NCBI RefSeq assembly: GCF_006489205.2
Contig: NZ_VFYR02000002.1
Span: 529,278 to 593,277, forward strand
Direction: 5' to 3'
From: Brevibacterium sp. XM4083
Lineage (GTDB): Bacteria > Actinomycetota > Actinomycetes > Actinomycetales > Brevibacteriaceae
DNA: 64,000 bases
Shown here: one piece after another, positions 59,056-64,000 of the stretch
Numbering within the stretch: the stretch's first letter is position 1
Layout: each line of letters starts with the position of its first letter
Program-made: the position numbers and the translations under genes
The notes under the pieces: generated by a model
The model's input: the letters and a program-made list of their open reading frames with translations, nothing else
Told to the model about the DNA's origin: nothing
Database searches by the model: none

Positions 59056-60924
59056 TTACTTCTTGGCGTCCTTCTTGTCGGGCTCGTCCGAGGACAGGGC
59101 GGCAATGAAGGCCTCCTGCGGGACCTCGACGCTGCCGACCATCTTCATCCGCTTCTTGCCCTCCTTCTGCTTCTCGAGCAGCTTGCGCTTGCGGCTGATG
59201 TCGCCGCCGTAGCACTTCGAGAGCACGTCCTTGCGGATCGCGCGGATGGTCTCACGAGCGATGATGCGCGAGCCGATGGCGGCCTGGATCGGCACCTCGA
59301 ACTGCTGGCGGGGAATGAGTCCGCGCAGCTTGCCGGCCATGAGCACCCCGTACCCGTAGGCCTTGTCGCGGTGGACGATCGCGGAGAACGCGTCGACCTG
59401 GTCGCCGTGGAGGAGGATGTCGACCTTGACGAGATCCGCTGCGTCCTCACCGTCGTCGGCGTAGTCGAGGGAGGCGTACCCCTTCGTCCGGGACTTGAGC
59501 TGGTCGAAGAAGTCGAAGACGATCTCCGCCAGCGGCAGCCGGTAGCGGATCTCCACCCGGTCCGAGGACAGGTAGTCCATGCCCTGGAGCTTGCCGCGAC
59601 GATCCTGGCACAGCTCCATGACCGCGCCGATGTAGTCACTCGGCGTGAGGATGGTCGCGCGCACCATGGGTTCGCGGACTTCGCGGATCTTGCCGGTCGG
59701 GAACTCGCTCGGGTTCGTCACGACGACCTCCGAACGGTCCTCGAGGGTGACGTTGTAGATCACGCTCGGGGCCGTCGAGATGAGGTCGAGGTCGAATTCG
59801 CGCTCGAGGCGCTCCCGGACGATCTCGAGGTGGAGGAGACCGAGGAACCCGCAGCGGAAGCCGAAGCCGAGTGCGGTCGAGGTCTCGGGCTCGTAGACGA
59901 GTGCGGCGTCGTTGAGCTTGAGCTTGTCGAGGGCATCGCGCAGCGCCGGGTAGTCGGAGCCGTCGATCGGGAAGAGACCGGAGAACACCATCGGCTTGGG
60001 TTCGGAGTAGCCGGCCAGGGGCGCCTCGGCGGGGGCCTTCGTCGCGGTCACGGTGTCGCCGACCTTGGACTGGCGGACGTCCTTGACGCCGGTGATGAGG
60101 TAGCCGACCTCACCGACGCCGAGTCCCTTCGTCGCGATCGGCTCCGGGGAGGACACGCCGATCTCGAGGAGTTCGTGCGTCGTGCCCGTCGACATCATCG
60201 TCACCTTCTCCCGCGGGGAGAGCGAGCCGTCGACGACGCGGACATAGGTGACGACACCGCGGTAGGTGTCGTAGACGGAGTCGAAGATCATCGCCCGGGC
60301 CGGAGCATCGGCATCGCCGACGGGGGCGGGAATGTCGGTGATGATCCGGTCGAGGACGCCCTCGACGCCCTCACCGGTCTTGCCGGAGACGCGGAGGACG
60401 TCGGCCGGGTCGCTGCCGATGAGGTTCGCCAGCTCCTCGGCGTACTTGTCCGGCTGCGCGGCAGGCAGGTCGATCTTGTTGAGCACGGGGATGATCGTGA
60501 GGTCGTTCTCCATCGCGAGGTAGAGGTTCGCGAGCGTCTGGGCTTCGATGCCCTGCGCTGAGTCGACGAGGAGGAGCGCACCCTCACAGGCGGCGAGTGA
60601 CCGGGAGACCTCGTAGGTGAAGTCGACGTGGCCGGGGGTGTCGATCATGTTGAGCGCGTACGGGGTGCCCTCGGTCTCCCAGGGCATGCGCACGGCCTGC
60701 GATTTGATCGTGATGCCGCGCTCGCGTTCGATGTCCATCCGGTCGAGGTACTGCGCGCGCATGTCGCGGGGCTGGACGACGCCGGTGATCTGGAGCATCC
60801 GGTCGGCCAGGGTCGACTTGCCGTGGTCGATGTGGGCGATGATGCAGAAATTGCGGATCAACTCGGGTGAGGTCGCGGACGGTGTGATCCGCTGGAGTGC
60901 TTGTGGCGACACCTGAGGTGACAT
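59056..60924 (-). CDS. lepA: Elongation factor 4 (LepA)
   Basis: LepA is a ribosomal GTPase that resembles EF-G without domain IV. The ATG at 60924 has AAAGGG upstream and gives 622 residues. G1 is AHIDHGKS at 30-37, with [15 protein letters not shown]3 DTPGHVDF and G4 NKIDLPAA. The LepA-specific C-terminal domain ends with [20 protein letters not shown]. It is divergent from the phosphatase gene at 61134. Confidence 0.97.
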   Translation of the reverse strand: MSPQVSPQALQRITPSATSPELIRNFCIIAHIDHGKSTLADRMLQITGVVQPRDMRAQYLDRMDIERERGITIKSQAVRMPWETEGTPYALNMIDTPGHVDFTYEVSRSLAACEGALLLVDSAQGIEAQTLANLYLAMENDLTIIPVLNKIDLPAAQPDKYAEELANLIGSDPADVLRVSGKTGEGVEGVLDRIITDIPAPVGDADAPARAMIFDSVYDTYRGVVTYVRVVDGSLSPREKVTMMSTGTTHELLEIGVSSPEPIATKGLGVGEVGYLITGVKDVRQSKVGDTVTATKAPAEAPLAGYSEPKPMVFSGLFPIDGSDYPALRDALDKLKLNDAALVYEPETSTALGFGFRCGFLGLLHLEIVRERLEREFDLDLISTAPSVIYNVTLEDRSEVVVTNPSEFPTGKIREVREPMVRATILTPSDYIGAVMELCQDRRGKLQGMDYLSSDRVEIRYRLPLAEIVFDFFDQLKSRTKGYASLDYADDGEDAADLVKVDILLHGDQVDAFSAIVHRDKAYGYGVLMAGKLRGLIPRQQFEVPIQAAIGSRIIARETIRAIRKDVLSKCYGGDISRKRKLLEKQKEGKKRMKMVGSVEVPQEAFIAALSSDEPDKKDAKK

Positions 60925-61020
60925 GAACGCCCTTTCTTCAATTCGTGCGAACCTCCATTGTTCCACGAGTTGGTCCCCCGGCCGGAATCCGCGCGGGCGG
61001 GGCCTCGTGCCCCGAACTCC

Positions 61021-61089
61021 GGACTCGGTTAGCCCGGATCATTGGACTCGGTGGGGCCGGTTCACCGGACTCGGTGCGGGAAAACACGG
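61021..61089. repeat. Three 23-bp degenerate tandem repeats
   Basis: GGACTCGGT occurs at 61021, 61044 and 61067, exactly 23 bp apart, with similar following bases (GG.CCGG.TCA in the first two). They fill the lepA-phosphatase intergenic region just before the plus-strand gene. Confidence 0.7.
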
Positions 61090-61133
61090 CGGAGATCTCT
61101 CCGCTCGCGAGGGATGTCCGCGATGATGGTCTC

Positions 61134-61913
61134 ATGAGCGACTTCACCGTTATGAGCTTCAATCTCCGCTACCCGGCGATGGACGGACACCCCGTCGCCG
61201 AACGTCTGCCGGTCGCCGCCGAGCTCATCCGCGCCGCCCATCCGCATCTCATCGGCACCCAGGAGGGCGAGCTCGACCAGCTCGAGACCCTCATCGAGCT
61301 CCTCCCCGATGAGTACATCTGGCTCGGCGAGGGGCATTCGGGCGGCAATGCCGGAGAGTTCACGGCGATCATCTGCGACTCCTCCCGCTTCGAGGTCGAG
61401 ACCGTCGACATCAGCTGGCTGTCGGAGACCCCGGACACCGTCGCCTCGGAGTCGTGGGGCGTCTCGCACGCCCGCACCCTGACGACGGTCGACTTCAAGG
61501 ACCTCGAGACCGGCCGGGCGCTGCGGCTGCTCAACACCCACCTCGACCACAAGTCCGAACGCGCACGGCTCGAGTCCGCGAAGATCATGGCGGAGACCAT
61601 CGCCGAGGTGGCCGTCCCCTGCGTCATCACCGGTGACTTCAACGTCGCCACCGGAGCCCCAGTCTACGACTACTTCGTCACGGATCTCGGCCTCACCGAC
61701 ACCGCCGCCGCGGTGCCCGGGGAGGACATCGGCACGTTTCACCGCTACAAAGGACCCAAGGCCGGGGAGCCGCGCATCGACTGGATCCTCACGACGCCGG
61801 GGCTCGAGACCGTGGCGACCCGCATCGACACCTTCAATGTCGACGGCACGTACCCGTCCGATCACTTCCCCGTCGAGGCGACCCTGCGCTGGACCGACGA
61901 CGTCCGGGCGTGA
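61134..61913 (+). CDS. Endonuclease/exonuclease/phosphatase-family protein
   Basis: The 259-residue protein has the DNase I-like fold signatures: MSFNLRY, IGTQEGELDQL (metal-binding Glu), LLNTHLDHKSE, ITGDFNV and YPSDHFPVEATLRW. No signal peptide or lipid-binding extension is seen, so the substrate (nucleic acid, phospholipid or sugar phosphate) is open. The ATG at 61134 is chosen because upstream in-frame sequence is repeat-derived. It is followed after 186 bp by the PemK-like gene. Confidence 0.85.
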   Translation: MSDFTVMSFNLRYPAMDGHPVAERLPVAAELIRAAHPHLIGTQEGELDQLETLIELLPDEYIWLGEGHSGGNAGEFTAIICDSSRFEVETVDISWLSETPDTVASESWGVSHARTLTTVDFKDLETGRALRLLNTHLDHKSERARLESAKIMAETIAEVAVPCVITGDFNVATGAPVYDYFVTDLGLTDTAAAVPGEDIGTFHRYKGPKAGEPRIDWILTTPGLETVATRIDTFNVDGTYPSDHFPVEATLRWTDDVRA

Positions 61914-62005
61914 GGCGCGGACAGCTGACGCCCGTCGCCCCCAGATGACTTTCGATGCCGGGCCGGGCACAGCATGCTCGGAAGCCGGGCACAGGGGATG
62001 TCACG

Positions 62006-62064
62006 AGCCGGGCCGGCGCTCGGCGACACGGTGCTCCCGGCAGCCGGGCCGGCGCTCGGCGACA
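62006..62064. repeat. Two 23-bp direct repeats upstream of the PemK-like gene
   Basis: AGCCGGGCCGGCGCTCGGCG followed by ACA is found exactly at 62006-62028 and 62042-62064, 36 bp apart. Further GCCGGGC copies lie at 61954 and 61983. The block ends 35 bp before the gene start. Confidence 0.8.
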
Positions 62065-62099
62065 GAGTACTGTCAGAGCCGTCCACTAGGCTGGACGGC

Positions 62100-62708
62100 A
62101 TGAGCTGGAGATCAATCGTCAATCGTGCCGTGAAGATCGGTGTCCGCGAGGGCATGAAGTACCTCAAGGAGTCGCAGAGCAAGCGGTCACAGGGCGGACA
62201 GTCCGGTAGTCGGCCCGCTCCCCGACCGTCCTCGCAGGGTCAGTCGCGTCCGGGTGGGGGAACCGCCTCGGCGCCGGGAGGGGCCCGGACCACGAGCGCC
62301 CGCACCGGAGGCTACCCCGGTGACTACCGGGGACCGGTCACGGTCTCCTACTCCCCCGATCTCGACGGTGACGCGGATCCCGGCGAGGTCGTGTGGGGCT
62401 GGGTGCCGTTCGAGGAGGACCATTCGCAGGGCAAGGATCGGCCCTCGCTCGTCATCGGCAAGGACGGGCAGTGGGTGCTCGTCCTCATGCTCACGAGCCA
62501 AGATCACATCCCCGGTGGGATCGGCGAGGTGCGCTCGGACGGAGGTGCCCGGTGGATGAACATCGGCAGCGGTGACTGGGACGCGCAGGGCCGGCCCTCG
62601 GAGGTGCGCCTCGACCGCATCATCCGCCTCGATCCGAACGGCATCCGCCGGGAGGGTGCGGTGATGTCGCGTGAGGTCTTCGGCCTCGTCGCCGCCGAGT
62701 TCGACTGA
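62100..62708 (+). CDS. PemK/MazF-family protein
   Basis: The 202-residue protein has a basic N-terminal helix (SIVNRAVKIGVREGMKYLKE), a Ser/Gly/Pro/Arg-rich linker (about 25-85) and a PemK/MazF-like domain: VVWGWVPFEEDHSQGKDRPS, VLVLMLTSQDH and MNIGSGDWDAQGRPSEVRLDRI. MazF-type toxins are RNases, but this chromosomal actinobacterial subfamily lies between lepA and rpsT without an antitoxin. TAGGCT ends 7 bases before the ATG, suggesting a leaderless mRNA. It may be a housekeeping RNase. Confidence 0.85.
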   Translation: MSWRSIVNRAVKIGVREGMKYLKESQSKRSQGGQSGSRPAPRPSSQGQSRPGGGTASAPGGARTTSARTGGYPGDYRGPVTVSYSPDLDGDADPGEVVWGWVPFEEDHSQGKDRPSLVIGKDGQWVLVLMLTSQDHIPGGIGEVRSDGGARWMNIGSGDWDAQGRPSEVRLDRIIRLDPNGIRREGAVMSREVFGLVAAEFD

Positions 62709-62729
62709 GGGCGGTCGCCTGGTAGGATA
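62702..62729 (+). promoter_or_regulatory. rpsT promoter
   Basis: TCGACT (62702-62707) and TAGGAT (62724-62729) are 16 bp apart. They give a leader of about 150 bases before rpsT. The -35 overlaps the end of the PemK-like gene. Confidence 0.5.
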
Positions 62730-62883
62730 TGTGCTTGTGTCTTCATCAAGGCGTGTGTCTCGCCGAGGTCGGGTGAAGACGCCGTCCGACACGATGTCAT
62801 CGAGGTGTTTCCCCGCGGAGATGACGTGCTCGTGCGGATGTGCCCTCACGACCATGTAGTACGAACACGAAAGAGTGTTGAAA

Positions 62884-63144
62884 TTGGCTAATATCAAGTC
62901 CCAGATGAAGCGGATCAAGACCAACGAGAAGGCTCGTCTGCGCAACAAGTCGGTGCGCACCGAGGTCCGCGGTCTCATTCGCGACGTCCGTGAGAGCATT
63001 GCTGCCGGCAACAAGGACGAGGCACAGCAGGCTTATGCTGTGGCCGCCCGCAAGCTCGACAAGGCTGTGTCGAAGGGTGTTCTGCACAAGAACAACGCTG
63101 CGAACCGCAAGTCGAGGCTCGCCAAGCAGATCAACGCTCTCTGA
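62884..63144 (+). CDS. rpsT: 30S ribosomal protein S20
   Basis: S20 binds the 5' domain and the 3' minor domain of 16S rRNA. The TTG at 62884 gives 86 residues beginning [20 protein letters not shown], the conserved N-terminus; the GTG three codons earlier would be fused to the ribosome site GAAAGAG. E. coli rpsT also uses a UUG start, connected with autoregulation. It has its own promoter and a strong terminator. Confidence 0.95.
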   Translation: MANIKSQMKRIKTNEKARLRNKSVRTEVRGLIRDVRESIAAGNKDEAQQAYAVAARKLDKAVSKGVLHKNNAANRKSRLAKQINAL

Positions 63145-63157
63145 GTTGATGGCTTCT

Positions 63158-63194
63158 GAAAGGGCCCGATCCGCACTGCGGATCGGGCCCTTTC
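63158..63194. terminator. Bidirectional terminator between rpsT and holA
   Basis: A perfect 17-bp inverted repeat (GAAAGGGCCCGATCCGC and its complement) with a 3-base loop and TTTC on either side lies 14 bp after rpsT. holA converges from the other strand. Confidence 0.85.
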
Positions 63195-63289
63195 GCTAAC
63201 CCGGGAACAGGTGCTCGTGCCCAGGATCAGTTGCTGGTGCCCGGGAACGGTCGCCGGGACGGGTCCGCTCCGGCCACCGGTGTGGGGAC

Positions 63290-64000
63290 TCAGCGGGCGC
63301 GGGCGAGCCGGCACACCTCGGAGACGAACGTCTCGACGGCGTAGACGGGGTCGCGGCCGCCGCCTTTGACGGCTTCGTCCGCCTCGGCTGCGGCGATGAG
63401 GGACTGTCCGAGGGCGACCTCGTTCCAGCGCCGCACTTCCCTCCGCGCCCGGTCGACCTGCCAGGGCGCCATCTTCAGTTCGGCGGCGAGTTCGCCGCTC
63501 GATCCGGAGAAGCCCTGGACCTTCGCCATGCCGCGCAGCTTCATCGCCACGGCCGCCACGAGGGGCACGGGATCCGATCCCGTCGACAGCGCGTGGCGGA
63601 GCAGGCTGAGCGCGCTCTTCGCATCGCCGGAGACCGCGGCATCGGCGACCTTGAAGCCGGTCGCCTCGACCCTGCCGCCGTAGTAGCGGTCGACGACGGC
63701 GCCGGTGATCGTGCCCTCCGTGTCCTCGATGAGCTGGTCGACGCCGGCGTTGAGCTCTGAGAGGTCGGCGCCGAGGGCGGACATGAGCGCTTCCATCCCG
63801 GATTCGTCGATCTGCCGCTTCGCTGACTTGAAGCGCGCCTGGGCGAATTTCGCCCGGTCGCTCTCGTTCTTGAGCACGGCGGCATCGATGCGCGGGAAAC
63901 CGGCCGCGTCGATCTTCTTCACGAGCTTCGCACCGCGGTTGCCTCCGCCGTGGAGCAGGAGGACGACGGCGTCGTCGTTCGGTTCGTCGAGGTAGGACAG
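63290..64000 (-). CDS. holA: DNA polymerase III subunit delta, N-terminus outside the window
   Basis: HolA opens the beta clamp as part of the clamp loader. The 237 codons present start at LSYLDEPNDDAVVLLLHGGG and run to the stop at 63290. They cover the second and third domains (EALMSALGADLSELNAGVDQL; SLLRHALSTGSDPVPLVAAVA; LKMAPWQVDRARREVRRW). The family has about 320-340 residues, so about 100 N-terminal residues lie beyond the edge. A rpsT-holA neighbourhood is usual in actinobacteria. Confidence 0.93.
   Translation of the reverse strand: MSYLDEPNDDAVVLLLHGGGNRGAKLVKKIDAAGFPRIDAAVLKNESDRAKFAQARFKSAKRQIDESGMEALMSALGADLSELNAGVDQLIEDTEGTITGAVVDRYYGGRVEATGFKVADAAVSGDAKSALSLLRHALSTGSDPVPLVAAVAMKLRGMAKVQGFSGSSGELAAELKMAPWQVDRARREVRRWNEVALGQSLIAAAEADEAVKGGGRDPVYAVETFVSEVCRLARAR

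Noticed and set aside
58114..60561. 815-codon plus-strand frame opposite hemW and lepA
   Set aside because: LepA and HemW motifs are unambiguous on the minus strand, so this is a shadow frame.
60945..61133. N-terminal extension of the endonuclease/exonuclease/phosphatase protein
   Set aside because: The 63 extra codons fall in the repeat-containing intergenic region and have no similarity to the family.

Overview
The window is a high-G+C actinobacterial chromosome segment. The best fit is a Micrococcales genome close to Brevibacterium; this is inferred from gene order and protein style, because no rRNA is present. It is almost entirely a conserved housekeeping backbone, packed into operons with many 4-bp ATGA/GTGA stop-start overlaps. 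There is no prophage, IS element, CRISPR array or integrase. Accessory material is limited to single genes and short repeats.

Layout. (1) 1-6340, minus strand: pyrimidine operon pyrR-pyrB-pyrC-(Rv1382-like membrane protein)-carA-carB (carB cut by the window edge), with a PyrR-binding hairpin in the leader. (2) 6400-16320, minus: alaS-ruvX-mltG-aroE-prepilin peptidase-aroC-aroK-aroB-efp-nusB, joining the shikimate pathway to translation and envelope functions. (3) 16487-23319: rpsD, rarA, aspS, hisS and a metallo-hydrolase on the minus strand, with one ArsR-type regulator on the plus strand. (4) 23418-25502, plus: a DUF349 protein, a pair of DnaA-box-like sequences, and an AbiEi-like protein. 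(5) 25481-37801, minus: yebC-ruvC-[HNH/DUF222 gene]-ruvA-ruvB-yajC-secD-secF-rel. The HNH gene splits the resolvasome operon. (6) 38109-43892, minus: thrS-HIT-S9 peptidase-pgsA-NUDIX, which resembles the mycobacterial pgsA1 locus but lacks its acyltransferase and mannosyltransferase genes. (7) 44137-46153, minus: a DUF4190 membrane protein with a Gln/Tyr/Gly-rich tail, and a Gly-Cys-Val-Val tRNA cluster. (8) 46279-46767, plus: a PGPGW-type membrane protein. (9) 46795-54618, minus: hrcA (with CIRCE)-dnaJ-rsmE-phoH-ybeY-CNNM transporter-era-zapE. (10) 54799-56671, plus: a DUF3097 protein and a Gln/Tyr/Gly-rich DUF4870 protein. (11) 56774-60924, minus: membrane protein, hemW, lepA. (12) 61134-63144, plus: an endonuclease/exonuclease/phosphatase, a PemK/MazF-like protein and rpsT. 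(13) 63290-64000, minus: holA, cut by the edge.

How the genes work together: pyr/car genes make UMP from bicarbonate, glutamine and aspartate; aroB/K/C/E cover much of the shikimate pathway; alaS, aspS, hisS, thrS, efp, lepA, rpsD, rpsT, era and ybeY serve translation; ruvA/B/C/X, rarA and holA serve DNA replication and repair; yajC-secD-secF assist protein export; hrcA-dnaJ and rel handle heat shock and the stringent response.

No clear undescribed multi-gene system is visible. The most unusual signals are a YajC with ten tandem heptads, the HNH gene inside ruvCAB with a palindrome in its promoter, two DnaA boxes far from any dnaA or origin gene, short duplications over three stop codons, and a shared promoter layout suggesting leaderless mRNAs.
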